Shown: positions 1 to 7,569, numbered from the stretch's first letter. The stretch: 12,600 nucleotides of DNA from Eshraghiella sp045542375 (GCA_045542375.1 JAZQKW010000188.1:1-12600); one strand, 5' to 3'. Notes: generated by a model not told the origin, from the sequence alone. Numbers and translations are program-made.

Positions 1-568
1 TAGCTTCCTTATGTTCATCATCAAGTTCCTTTCTTAAATCAAGTACTGCCGTAATCTTGGCATCCTGCTTCTCAGAAAAAATACTGTTACCGGTTGTAGC
101 ATATGTAATATTAACTCTTCCATTTCTAGTCGCATCCATAGATTCAAGATCCTTCTTGAACTTAGATTCAAGGTATGCAGTATACTTCTCCTTCATAACA
201 GTCTCAGTTGTTGTAAAACTTGATGAAGTAGCATCTTCAAGAGAATATCCGTCAGCTGAAATGTTATTAGAACCAAGCACTAATTTTGCTTCAAGGTAAT
301 CTTCCTCAGATACGTATATATTGTAATCTTCATCAATGGTTACCGAAAAGCCCTCATCATTCAGAAGGTCTCTTACCTCAGTTGCCTCCGATGCGCTCTC
401 ACATGAACGAAGCTTAACCTTGTCCTTATGTCCTACAATCTTTGCAAGAACAACAATAACAACAATAATTGCTACAAAAATTGAGATAAAAAGGATTCTC
501 TGTTTTTTATTAAATTTTGCCCAAAAATCTTTTATTTTGATCCAGATTGCCTTTAATCTATCCTGCAT
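1..568 (-). CDS. fliF: Flagellar MS-ring protein FliF, N-terminal part (runs off left edge)
   Basis: The frame from the ATG at 566-568 stays open to the window edge and gives the first 189 residues of a protein whose family is usually above 500 residues. FliF forms the MS ring in the cytoplasmic membrane, on which the rod, switch and export gate assemble. The sequence shows a basic amphipathic N-terminus starting MQDRLKAIWIKIKDFW and one strongly hydrophobic segment at about residues 25-43. A periplasmic ring-building domain follows, with the pattern EVRDLLNDEGFSV...IYVSEEDYLEAKLVLG, which matches the usual FliF spacing. The family's 'glP..G.E.fd' stretch is recognisable only as a diverged LGSNNISADGYSLED. 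A Shine-Dalgarno AGGAG sits 6-7 nt before the ATG. It is the last gene of flgB-flgC-fliE-fliF visible here, 19 nt after fliE. Its place after fliE supports the call more than sequence alone would. Confidence 0.9.
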   Translation of the reverse strand, partial: MQDRLKAIWIKIKDFWAKFNKKQRILFISIFVAIIVVIVVLAKIVGHKDKVKLRSCESASEATEVRDLLNDEGFSVTIDEDYNIYVSEEDYLEAKLVLGSNNISADGYSLEDATSSSFTTTETVMKEKYTAYLESKFKKDLESMDATRNGRVNITYATTGNSIFSEKQDAKITAVLDLRKELDDEHKEA

Positions 569-587
569 AATTATCTCCTAAGGTATG

Positions 588-911
588 TTATACCTGTATT
601 GTCATAATCTCTTTATATGCGCTAAGAAGCTGGTTCTTAATCGCTACCGTGTACTGAAGTGCCAAATTGGCTTTCTGTTCAATTACGGCAAGCTCATGTG
701 TACTTGTAAGCTTACCTGTTGCAAAATCAACTTCCGCCTGTTGTGCTGCCTGCAGATAATCATTAGTTCCGGAAATCATATTAACTGCCGCATTATATAT
801 TCCGTCAAAAGAACCTGACTCTGTTGCCTTACCGGCAGCGCTCTTAGGCGAGGACACAATATTCTTAATATTGTCTGAGGTTATATTAAGTAATGATGCA
901 ATATCGCTCAT
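588..911 (-). CDS. fliE: Flagellar hook-basal body complex protein FliE
   Basis: This 107-residue protein has the usual FliE length. FliE is the small export substrate that joins the FliF MS ring to the FlgB end of the proximal rod. The conserved C-terminal half is clear: QAAQQAEVDFATGKLTS (about 54-70), HELAVIEQKANLALQYTV (72-89) and the hallmark ending AYKEIMTIQV at residues 98-107. The N-terminal third is variable, as is normal in the family. The start ATG at 909-911 is preceded by AAAGGATG as ribosome binding site. It lies 20 nt after flgC and 19 nt before fliF, in the standard order, so it is almost certainly co-transcribed with them. Confidence 0.96.
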   Translation of the reverse strand: MSDIASLLNITSDNIKNIVSSPKSAAGKATESGSFDGIYNAAVNMISGTNDYLQAAQQAEVDFATGKLTSTHELAVIEQKANLALQYTVAIKNQLLSAYKEIMTIQV

Positions 912-931
912 ATTAATTCATCCTTTCGTAA

Positions 932-1372
932 TTATGACTGCATAATGCTAAGTCCGAGACTTGCAATATTCTTGCTTGCTTCAAAAGCTGTTGCATTAGC
1001 CTCATATGAACGTGTAGCATCTATAAGGTCAGTCATCTCTGTAACCACATTAACATTAGGATATAATACATATCCATTCTCATCAGCGTCCGGATGTGAC
1101 GGATCATATACAAGATTCATATCCGTATCTGTATCCTCTGTAACTGATGTAACCTTAACACCTGTTCCAACACCCTGAAGTGTTCTGTTAAAAACATCTC
1201 CGAAATGAGTTGTCGTCTTCTGTGTAAGGATTACATTCTTTCTAACATAAGGTCCGCCCTCAGGTGTTCTCGTTGTGTTAGCGTTAGCTATGTTAGATGA
1301 TATAATATCTGTTCTTAATCTCTGTGCGGTCATTCCTGATGCCGCAATATTCATTCCATCAAAAAGTGCCAT
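932..1372 (-). CDS. flgC: Flagellar basal-body rod protein FlgC
   Basis: This 146-residue proximal rod protein has normal family length. FlgC is secreted through the flagellar type III apparatus and polymerises with FlgB and FlgF to build the rod across the periplasmic or wall space. The N-terminal rod motif is present as SGMTAQRLRTDIISSNIANA (residues 12-31), followed by TTRTPEGGPYVRK (33-45), typical of FlgC rather than FlgB. The C-terminal signature YPNVNVVTEMTDLIDATRSY occupies residues 104-123 and continues into EANATAFEASK. These two ends form the coiled-coil D0 region. A strong GGAGGT lies 8 nt before the ATG at 1370-1372. The gene follows flgB by 25 nt and precedes fliE by 20 nt. Confidence 0.97.
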   Translation of the reverse strand: MALFDGMNIAASGMTAQRLRTDIISSNIANANTTRTPEGGPYVRKNVILTQKTTTHFGDVFNRTLQGVGTGVKVTSVTEDTDTDMNLVYDPSHPDADENGYVLYPNVNVVTEMTDLIDATRSYEANATAFEASKNIASLGLSIMQS

Positions 1373-1397
1373 AGTACAATACCTCCTTATTCACACA

Positions 1398-1799
1398 TTA
1401 TGACGTTGCAAGAGCTGACTTAATACGATTAAAATTCTGTTTCATGCTGTCTGTCATTGCATTGTAATACAACTGATTGGAAGCAAGTTCAACCTGCTCA
1501 GTATCAATGTCAACATTATTGCCATCCAGTCTGTATGAAAGATTGGAATTGTCCGTGTAAATTGTAGGTCTTACATTATCGTAATCAATTTCTCTGACTG
1601 TTCTGGTAAGATTCTTGGATGATGTACCTGCCTTAGCTACTGCATTGGACAAAACTGATTCAAAGCTTAATTCCTGTCTCTTGTAGCCCGGAGTGTCAAC
1701 ATTGGCAATATTGTTATTAAGCACTTCATTACGCCTCCACGAAAAATCCGCAGCGGATGAAAGTAAGTCAACATATGCAAATGCACCTGATTTAATCAT
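1398..1799 (-). CDS. flgB: Flagellar basal-body rod protein FlgB
   Basis: This 133-residue proximal rod subunit is the first gene of the flagellar operon. FlgB sits at the cell-proximal end of the rod, next to FliE. The rod-protein motif NNNIANVDTPGYKRQELSF spans residues 28-46, and the C-terminal FlgB signature LDGNNVDIDTEQVELASNQL spans residues 91-110, followed by the helical tail YYNAMTDSMKQNFNRIKSAL. The ATG at 1797-1799 has a strong AAGGAGG ribosome binding site about 8 nt upstream. A sigma-A-like promoter lies in the 161-nt gap between codY and flgB, so transcription starts anew here after the codY terminator. In Bacillus subtilis too, codY is directly followed by flgB. Confidence 0.97.
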   Translation of the reverse strand: MIKSGAFAYVDLLSSAADFSWRRNEVLNNNIANVDTPGYKRQELSFESVLSNAVAKAGTSSKNLTRTVREIDYDNVRPTIYTDNSNLSYRLDGNNVDIDTEQVELASNQLYYNAMTDSMKQNFNRIKSALATS

Positions 1800-1822
1800 A
1801 GAAAATTCCTCCTTCTGATTGC

Positions 1823-1854
1823 ATAGTAATCCATCATTTTACCACTATTACTAT
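1823..1854. repeat. 8-bp inverted repeat in the flgB leader
   Basis: A perfect 8-bp inverted repeat, ATAGTAAT at 1823-1830 and ATTACTAT at 1847-1854, is separated by 16 bp. It overlaps the last two bases of the predicted -10 element and lies just upstream of the flgB ribosome binding site. It could be an operator or a weak RNA hairpin. The arms are AT-only apart from one G or C each, so chance is not excluded. Confidence 0.4.
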
Positions 1855-1880
1855 TATATAGAAAAGTGACAAAAAGTAAA
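1853..1880 (-). promoter_or_regulatory. Predicted sigma-A-like promoter of the flgB operon
   Basis: On the minus strand a perfect -10 TATAAT occupies 1858-1853. A -35-like TTTACT (4 of 6 bases of TTGACA) at 1880-1875 is separated from it by 16 bp. The expected transcription start is near 1846, which leaves a leader of about 47 nt before the flgB ATG. I saw no sigma-28 type element (TAAA with GCCGATAA) here, consistent with flgB being an early flagellar gene. Confidence 0.6.
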
Positions 1881-1914
1881 GGTTTATCTTAAAAATAAAT
1901 GTGAAAAATAAATG

Positions 1915-1942
1915 AAAAAATCGCCATATCAATCGATATAGC
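1915..1942 (-). terminator. Rho-independent terminator of codY
   Basis: On the minus strand the stem arms are AATCGCTATATC and GATATGGCGATT, with a GATT loop. They form 12 pairs including one T-G wobble and run straight into a T tract (1920-1915). It lies 18 nt after the codY stop codon and upstream of the flgB promoter, so it separates the codY transcript from the flagellar operon. The stem is AT-rich in its upper half and may allow some read-through. Confidence 0.8.
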
Positions 1943-1960
1943 GATTCCATTCACTAATTG

Positions 1961-2731
1961 TTATTTAACAAATTCCAGTTCATCGTAAACCAGTTCATTA
2001 AGTACTCTGATATATGTACCCTTCATCCCTGATGACCTGGTCTCAATGATGCCTGCACTCTCAAACTTTCTAAGTGCATTCACTACAACTGATCTTGTTA
2101 TTCCGGCTCTGTCAGCAATCTTGCTTGCTACCAAAGTGCCTTCGTCATTATTCAAATCTTCAAATACATGCCTTATTGCCTGTAACTCCGAAGAAGATAA
2201 TATACTGATTGCCGACTTAACAATGTGCATCTTGCGAATACCTTCTGCATTCTCTTCATTAACTGCTCTCATCATTTCAAGTCCGACAACGGTTGTTCCA
2301 TATTCACATAAAATAATATCATCAATATCGTACTGGCTATCCACCTTGTACATAAACAGTGTTCCAAATCGCTCACCTGCTATGTCGATAGGAGCAATAA
2401 TAGCCTGATATTTATTAGTGTAACCTTCTGCAAAACCCAATGTCTGAAGATTAACATTCTCCTTGGTAGATAATACATTAAGCAGTCTCTCATTAAACAT
2501 TCCGTCCACGAATCCGCCAACCTTATCTTCAATAAGTTCCTTAATCTCTTCAATATTATCTCTTGTGCTTATCCCGAGAACCTTACCCTTCTTGCTGATA
2601 ACAAGTACATTGGAATTGAGTATATCACTCATCACACTGCATATATCGTTAAATACGACCTTCTCTGAATTATTGTTATGCAATAAAGTATTAATCTTGC
2701 GAGTCTTATCAAGTAACTGAACGCTGCTCAT
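1961..2731 (-). CDS. codY: GTP-sensing transcriptional pleiotropic regulator CodY
   Basis: This 256-residue protein has the full CodY length. CodY is a dimeric DNA-binding regulator in the cytosol. It senses branched-chain amino acids (and GTP in many species) and represses nutrient-acquisition, biosynthetic and often motility genes while nutrients are plentiful. Residues 1-155 form the GAF-type sensor, with SNVLVISKKGKVLG (40-53), ERFGTLFMYKV (120-130) and ILCEYGTTVVGLEMMR (140-155). The C-terminal winged helix is nearly canonical, with the recognition segment ASKIADRAGITRSVVVNALR at 202-221, then KFESAGIIETRSSGMKGTYI. The ligand-loop region (about 54-95) differs from the Bacillus protein. 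The ATG at 2729-2731 has GGAAGGAG upstream. It has its own promoter with a CodY-like box, and may also receive read-through from topA. Confidence 0.98.
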   Translation of the reverse strand: MSSVQLLDKTRKINTLLHNNNSEKVVFNDICSVMSDILNSNVLVISKKGKVLGISTRDNIEEIKELIEDKVGGFVDGMFNERLLNVLSTKENVNLQTLGFAEGYTNKYQAIIAPIDIAGERFGTLFMYKVDSQYDIDDIILCEYGTTVVGLEMMRAVNEENAEGIRKMHIVKSAISILSSSELQAIRHVFEDLNNDEGTLVASKIADRAGITRSVVVNALRKFESAGIIETRSSGMKGTYIRVLNELVYDELEFVK

Positions 2732-2776
2732 ACCATATCTCCTTCCGGAATATACTTAAAGCCCTTCAATACATAA

Positions 2777-2805
2777 ATTGTATCACAATATAGCGTAATT
2801 TACAA
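2777..2805 (-). promoter_or_regulatory. Predicted extended -10 promoter of codY
   Basis: On the minus strand the -10 TACAAT (2782-2777) is preceded by TG one base upstream, as in an extended -10. A -35-like TTGTAA (2805-2800) lies 17 bp upstream. The start site would fall near 2770, giving a leader of about 40 nt before codY. The promoter lies in the topA-codY gap. Confidence 0.65.
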
Positions 2806-2806
2806 A

Positions 2807-2821
2807 TGTTTTCAGAAAATG
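2807..2821. promoter_or_regulatory. CodY-box-like operator upstream of codY
   Basis: Plus-strand bases TGTTTTCAGAAAATG match 12 of 15 positions of the CodY consensus AATTTTCWGAAAATT. The central ten-base core TTTTCAGAAA is intact and the mismatches are only at the outer edges. The box ends 2 bp upstream of the codY -35 element, centred about 44 bp before the likely start site, so bound CodY would touch RNA polymerase at this promoter. Autoregulation of codY is known in other Bacillota, for example Lactococcus. Binding here is inferred. Confidence 0.6.
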
Positions 2822-2828
2822 TTGAATT

Positions 2829-4886
2829 TTATCTGTTAATAACATATCCGCATTCTTCATTTGAACAGATATGCTTATTACCCTTTTCTACCAGGTATGA
2901 ACCACACTCAGGACACTTGTGTTCTGTTGGTTTGTTCCATGACATAAAATTACATTCTGTATTTTCGCATCCGTAATACTTACGTCCCTTTCTGGTTCTT
3001 AAAATTACAACTTCGTCGCCACATTCAGGACATTTAACGCCTGCTTTCTCAAGATATGGCTTCGTGTTATGGCACTCCGGAAATCCCGGACATGCGAGAA
3101 ATTTGCCATATGGTCCATATTTTATTACCATATTACGTCCACAATTGTCACATATTATATCGGTCTTTTCATCTTCAATCTTGATATTTTCAAGATCCTT
3201 CTCTGCCATATTAACCGCTTCATCAAGGTCAGGATAGAAATTCTCAACAACAGTCTTCCATTTTACACTTCCTTCTTCTACCATATCAAGAAGAGATTCC
3301 ATATTAGCAGTAAAACTAAGATCGACAATTGACGGGAAGGATTTTTTCATAATTCCGTTAACAGCTTCTCCAAGCTCCGTAACAAAAATATTCTTCTGTT
3401 CTTTGGTAACATATCTACGTGCTGTAATAGTACTGATTGTAGGTGCATAAGTAGAAGGTCTTCCAATACCCTGCTCTTCCATAGCTTTTACAAGAGATGC
3501 TTCTGTATAATGTGCCGGCGGCTGTGTAAAATGCTTCTTGTTATCATACTTATCCAAAGTAATAACTGAATCCTTGGAAATTGAGTTAAGCATCACGCCT
3601 TCTGTATGTTCATCTTCGTCAGATGTGTATACCAGTGTGTAACCATCATATTTCATTCTTGAAGCTGATACACTAAAACGATAGTCTCCTGCCTTCAATT
3701 TAATATTAGTTGTCTCATATACAGCATTAGACATTCTACTGGCTGTGAATCTCTTCCATATAAGCTGATAAAGCTTGAACTGTTCATTAGTAAGAGAGCT
3801 CTTAACCTCTGATGGAATAAGCCCAATATTAGTAGGTCTGATTGCTTCATGAGCATCCTGTATCTTCTTGCCTGACTTCTTATCGGTCTTATCAGGCATA
3901 TAATATCCTTCTCCGTATGTTTGGCTTATGAATTCTCCGGCAGCCCTCTCTGCTTCTTCAGAAATTCTTGTCGAATCAGTACGAAGATAAGTAATGAGAC
4001 CAATTGTTCCCTCACCTTTTATATCTACACCTTCGTAAAGCTGCTGTGCTATACGCATAGTCTTCTGGGTAGAAAAATTAAGAGTCTTGGCAGCTTCCTG
4101 CTGTAATGTACTTGTAGTAAATGGTAATGGAGCTTTCTTAGTTCTTTCTCCATTCTTAATCTCACTTATAGAAAAATCTTTACCCTCCAGGTCCTTCATT
4201 ATCTTGTCAACCTGCTCTTCGCTGGTAATAGTCATTTTCTCATCATTAGTACCAAGGAATTTGGCAATAACCTGTTTCTTCTCACCCTGCACATTAAGAA
4301 CTGCTTCTATAGTCCAGTATTCTTCCTGAATAAACGCATTAATCTCATCTTCTCTGTCACATATCATTCTTAATGCAACAGACTGCACTCTACCTGCCGA
4401 AAGGCCTCTCTTAACCTTAGCCCACAGCAAAGGACTGATTCTATAACCAACCATACGGTCAAGCATTCTTCTTGACTGCTGTGCATATACAAGATTCATG
4501 TCTATCTTTCGCGGATTCTTAATAGAGGTCTTAACTGCATTCTTAGTAATCTCGTTAAAACTAATCCTGTTAATATCTTTTTCTTCTATATTTAATGCTT
4601 GAGCCAAATGCCATGATATAGCCTCTCCTTCACGGTCCGGGTCAGTTGCAAGAAATACTTTGTCAGATTTCTTAACTAACTTACGAAGATTGGATAAAAT
4701 ATCCCCTTTGCCTCTGATAGTTATGTACTTAGGTTCATAGTCTCCGTCAACATCAATACCTAATGAACTCTTAGGCAGGTCTCTAACATGACCATTAGAT
4801 GCCGCAACCTCGTAATTTGCGCCCAAAAATTTCTTAATAGTCTTAACTTTCGCAGGTGATTCCACAATCACTAGATATTTTGCCAT
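2829..4886 (-). CDS. topA: DNA topoisomerase I (type IA)
   Basis: This 685-residue enzyme has typical length for Bacillota TopA. It relaxes negative supercoils by cutting one DNA strand through a 5'-phosphotyrosine link. The Toprim domain begins at the N-terminus, with VESPAKVKTIKKFLG (8-22, catalytic Glu9) and the acidic cluster TDPDREGEA (81-89) that binds magnesium. RMVGYRISPLLW (144-155) and GLSAGRVQSVALR (161-173) are core family motifs. The catalytic tyrosine is Tyr300 in ITYLRTDS (298-305), and HEAIRPT (346-352) and GIGRPSTYA (473-481) are also conserved. The tail has three four-cysteine zinc ribbons: Cys579/582/599/605, Cys619/622/640/645 and Cys658/661/674/679. The ATG at 4884-4886 has AAGGGAGG upstream, starting a few bases after the dprA stop. 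It is co-transcribed with comM and dprA. Confidence 0.98.
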   Translation of the reverse strand: MAKYLVIVESPAKVKTIKKFLGANYEVAASNGHVRDLPKSSLGIDVDGDYEPKYITIRGKGDILSNLRKLVKKSDKVFLATDPDREGEAISWHLAQALNIEEKDINRISFNEITKNAVKTSIKNPRKIDMNLVYAQQSRRMLDRMVGYRISPLLWAKVKRGLSAGRVQSVALRMICDREDEINAFIQEEYWTIEAVLNVQGEKKQVIAKFLGTNDEKMTITSEEQVDKIMKDLEGKDFSISEIKNGERTKKAPLPFTTSTLQQEAAKTLNFSTQKTMRIAQQLYEGVDIKGEGTIGLITYLRTDSTRISEEAERAAGEFISQTYGEGYYMPDKTDKKSGKKIQDAHEAIRPTNIGLIPSEVKSSLTNEQFKLYQLIWKRFTASRMSNAVYETTNIKLKAGDYRFSVSASRMKYDGYTLVYTSDEDEHTEGVMLNSISKDSVITLDKYDNKKHFTQPPAHYTEASLVKAMEEQGIGRPSTYAPTISTITARRYVTKEQKNIFVTELGEAVNGIMKKSFPSIVDLSFTANMESLLDMVEEGSVKWKTVVENFYPDLDEAVNMAEKDLENIKIEDEKTDIICDNCGRNMVIKYGPYGKFLACPGFPECHNTKPYLEKAGVKCPECGDEVVILRTRKGRKYYGCENTECNFMSWNKPTEHKCPECGSYLVEKGNKHICSNEECGYVINR

Positions 4887-4905
4887 AAAGCAGCCTCCCT
4901 TAACC

Positions 4906-5982
4906 CTACCGGATTCTCACATAAAAATTCTTACTTTTCTCTCTTATATATCCATTCATCTCAAGGCATATCAGACCCTTAATTACTTCTTCCGTATCAA
5001 GTCCCGATTCCCTTATAATTGTTTCCAGACTCCGAGGAGTAAAATCTAGTAATAGACTATACAACATTTTTTCATTACTTTCAAGTCCAATATTATTTTT
5101 CTCAGTATTTTCACAAGATAGTCCCATGTCTTGTAATACAGTATTATAGTCCGTAATGACTACTGCACCCTGCGCAATAAGCTCATTGCACCCCCTTCCC
5201 ATAGGATCTCCTATACGCCCGGGAACTGCATATACTGTACGATTTTGTTCAAGAGCACAAGCCGCCGTTATTAAAGAACCGCTTTTCTCTCCTGCTTCAA
5301 CAATTATTACCGCATCTGATAATCCGCTAATTATTCTATTTCTCATAGGAAACATCCCCGGGACTGTCAATGTATCTTCCGGATATTCTGAAATTATTCC
5401 TCCATTACGAATTATATCCATATACAGATTATAATTTCCGGCAGGATAACACCTTTCCACACCGCCCGCAAGAACTGCATAAGTTCTTCCACCTGAATAC
5501 ACAGCACCCTTATGAGCTTCCGTATCAATGCCCATAGCAAGACCACTTATAACATTTACATTATGCTCTGACAGTTTTCTTGAAAGTTCCATGGCAACAT
5601 GTCTTCCATAATCAGAACATCGTCTGGAGCCTACGATTGCAACACTATATCTGTCATTCTTAGGAAGATTTCCCTTATAGTACAAAATATTGGGTCTGTC
5701 ATATAACTCTCTTAAATTATTAGGATAATCTTCTTCGTACGGGAACACAAAAGCTCTTCCCTTTTCCACATCTTCATAATATTTTTTCATAATATTATTT
5801 CTCTTTTCAGACGACAAAATATTATGCACATCCTTTTCTGACAGCCCAACAAATTCTATTAATTCTCTTTCCTTTGCCCTATACACCTCTTCCGGTTCCT
5901 CATAATGTGATAACAGCCTGCGTATTTTAGAATTACCAATTCCTTCTATATTATTAATCCAATACCAATACTTTCTCTTCAT
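4906..5982 (-). CDS. dprA: DNA-processing protein DprA (Smf)
   Basis: This 358-residue protein is full length. DprA binds single-stranded DNA and loads RecA on incoming strands during natural transformation. It is also kept in many bacteria not known to transform. The N-terminal part (about 1-65) is a helix-hairpin-helix/SAM-like region with NIEGIGNSKIRRLL. The Rossmann core runs from about 112 to 285, with VAIVGSRRCSDYGR (114-127), ISGLAMGIDTEAHKGA (145-160), AGGVERCYPAGN (172-183), FPMRNRIISGLSD (211-223) and EAGEKSGSLITA (229-240). The C-terminal ~55 residues form a small winged helix (PRSLETIIRESGLDTEEV), usual in DprA. The ATG at 5980-5982 follows the comM stop by 6 nt and its GAGGTG Shine-Dalgarno overlaps that stop codon, which suggests translational coupling. 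Confidence 0.97.
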   Translation of the reverse strand: MKRKYWYWINNIEGIGNSKIRRLLSHYEEPEEVYRAKERELIEFVGLSEKDVHNILSSEKRNNIMKKYYEDVEKGRAFVFPYEEDYPNNLRELYDRPNILYYKGNLPKNDRYSVAIVGSRRCSDYGRHVAMELSRKLSEHNVNVISGLAMGIDTEAHKGAVYSGGRTYAVLAGGVERCYPAGNYNLYMDIIRNGGIISEYPEDTLTVPGMFPMRNRIISGLSDAVIIVEAGEKSGSLITAACALEQNRTVYAVPGRIGDPMGRGCNELIAQGAVVITDYNTVLQDMGLSCENTEKNNIGLESNEKMLYSLLLDFTPRSLETIIRESGLDTEEVIKGLICLEMNGYIREKSKNFYVRIR

Positions 5983-5988
5983 AACACC

Positions 5989-7488
5989 TCATACCATTCT
6001 ATAACCTAATGCCTCATATATATGACTTTCTTCAATAATTTCACATTCTTCAACATCAGCAATTGTCCTTGCAACCTTTATAATCCTGTAATAACTCCTT
6101 GCTGACATATCATATCTGTCATAAGCAAATTTCAAAAGCTGATTTGCATCCGGACTTAACCTGCAAAATTTGTCAACCATATCACTCTTCAACCTGGAAT
6201 TCAAGAAAAAATCACACCCTTTGTATCTTTCCTTTTGTATTTCAAAGGTTCTTGCAACTATCTTCTTCATATCTCTGCTTGTCATTTCATCATCATTAAT
6301 GTTACTGATTTCATCATATGTTGACTTACTTACCTGAATACTCATATCGATTCTATCCATTACAGGCTTGCTGATTCTTCCAAAATAATGCCTTATATCA
6401 TTGTCACTGCAATTGCATTTCGACATATCAGGATAGTATCCACATCTGCACGGATTCATAGCAGCAACCAACATAAAATCAGCCGGATACTCCAAGGTTC
6501 CATAATTCCTTGTAATACTTATGGTATGCTGTTCCAATGGAATTCTTAGCGAATCAATGGTTCTACTATCAAACAGATTAAACTCATCCAGATACAAAAT
6601 TCCTTTATCAGAAAGACTGACCTCTCCCGGCATAGGACTATATCCTCCTCCCATCATTCCTGACACAGTTGTAGAATGGTGGGGTGCTCTGAATGGTCTC
6701 ATATACATATTGCCGATTCTGTCCTTGTATCTTCCCGCAATACTATACACAGCCATTACCCTAATCATTTCATTGTAATCAAGATCAGGCATTATTCCCG
6801 GTATACAGGAAGCGATAGCTGATTTACCACTTCCCGGTGGTCCTATAAGAAGAATATTATGCATTGATGAGGCAGCAATAAGAACAGCTCTCTTAGCAGC
6901 CTTCTGTCCCTTAAGTCCTGAAAAATCATTCTCTGTGTATTCACTTGATGCCGGCCTAACATTTGATAAATTATTCGTTTCTTCTATTCCGTTCAGAATA
7001 TCCACGCACTGTCTCAGTGATTCAACTCCGATTATCTTAATTCCTGACACAATAGATGCTTCTTCAATATTAGCCTTTGGTATTAAGCACATACCAACGC
7101 CCCTGTCTCTGGCACATAATACCATAGGTAAAATTGCATTAACTGCATTTATTCTGCCATCAAGACTTAATTCTCCTGCACAAAATATATCCTCCTTCAG
7201 TGAGACATATCCGGTAACAAAAAGAAGAGACACTGCCATGGCCAAATCATAATGAGGGCCATCCTTTCTCATATTAGCAGGTATTAAATTAATTGTAATT
7301 CTTGAGGGATTAATATGATATTTTGAATTCTTAATCGCAATCCTTATTCTCTCCCTGCCCTCCTTAGCTGTTGTCGACAGATTGCCTGTCAGTTCAAAAA
7401 ATGGAATTCCTGCCGCAACATCAGCCTCGACCTCCACAAGTCCGGCTAACACTCCTTGCATTGCAGCAGAGTAGATTTTATAACTCAT
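5989..7488 (-). CDS. comM: YifB/ComM-family magnesium-chelatase-like AAA+ ATPase
   Basis: This 499-residue protein has the normal YifB/ComM length. In transforming proteobacteria ComM is a hexameric helicase that promotes branch migration during integration of incoming DNA. The role in Bacillota is less well tested. Residues 1-170 are the Lon-protease-like N-terminal domain, with GIPFFELTGN (27-36), ERIRIAIKNS (46-55) and NLIPANMRKDGPHYDLAMA (67-85). The AAA+ core has Walker A GPPGSGKS (216-223), FRAPHHSTTVSGMMGGG (266-282), Walker B ILYLDEFN (297-304) and MDRIDM (377-382). A four-cysteine cluster at Cys347, 349, 358 and 360 is a family feature. The C-terminal helical domain has MSARSYYRIIKVARTIADVE (461-480). 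The start has AGGAGG 6 nt upstream. It is the first gene of the comM-dprA-topA unit. Confidence 0.96.
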   Translation of the reverse strand: MSYKIYSAAMQGVLAGLVEVEADVAAGIPFFELTGNLSTTAKEGRERIRIAIKNSKYHINPSRITINLIPANMRKDGPHYDLAMAVSLLFVTGYVSLKEDIFCAGELSLDGRINAVNAILPMVLCARDRGVGMCLIPKANIEEASIVSGIKIIGVESLRQCVDILNGIEETNNLSNVRPASSEYTENDFSGLKGQKAAKRAVLIAASSMHNILLIGPPGSGKSAIASCIPGIMPDLDYNEMIRVMAVYSIAGRYKDRIGNMYMRPFRAPHHSTTVSGMMGGGYSPMPGEVSLSDKGILYLDEFNLFDSRTIDSLRIPLEQHTISITRNYGTLEYPADFMLVAAMNPCRCGYYPDMSKCNCSDNDIRHYFGRISKPVMDRIDMSIQVSKSTYDEISNINDDEMTSRDMKKIVARTFEIQKERYKGCDFFLNSRLKSDMVDKFCRLSPDANQLLKFAYDRYDMSARSYYRIIKVARTIADVEECEIIEESHIYEALGYRMV

Positions 7489-7496
7489 AGATACCT

Positions 7497-7508
7497 CCTA
7501 TATATAGG
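7497..7508. repeat. 12-bp palindrome overlapping the comM ribosome binding site
   Basis: CCTATATATAGG is a perfect palindrome. Its right end, read on the minus strand, supplies part of the AGGAGG Shine-Dalgarno of comM. A folded form would have only a 4-bp stem with a TATA loop, so any effect on translation would be slight. Confidence 0.35.
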
Positions 7509-7540
7509 AAGTAATACGATGTATTAATTAAGACTTTTAT

Positions 7541-7569
7541 ATAGTATCACACATTGATTCTCATGTATA
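7541..7569 (-). promoter_or_regulatory. Predicted sigma-A-like promoter of comM-dprA-topA
   Basis: On the minus strand TACTAT (7546-7541), with TG one base upstream, forms an extended -10. A -35-like TATACA (7569-7564) is placed 17 bp upstream. The start site would be near 7534, with a leader of about 45 nt before comM. It lies directly after the upstream terminator, which supports a new transcription unit here. Confidence 0.55.

Noticed and set aside
336..911. Several short plus-strand open frames opposite fliF, fliE and flgC
   Set aside because: All are opposite conserved flagellar genes, have no plausible ribosome binding sites, and the codon bias fits the minus strand.
1789..1803. AATTTTCTATGATTA at the flgB start as a CodY box
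   Set aside because: Only about 10 of 15 positions match and the right half of the palindrome is missing. The left part is explained by the sequence after the Shine-Dalgarno and the start codon.
2046..2408. 120-codon plus-strand open frame opposite codY
   Set aside because: It is antisense to the conserved winged-helix and GAF regions of CodY. A well-supported gene occupies the other strand, and low-complexity Ser/Ile/Leu content is typical of a shadow frame.
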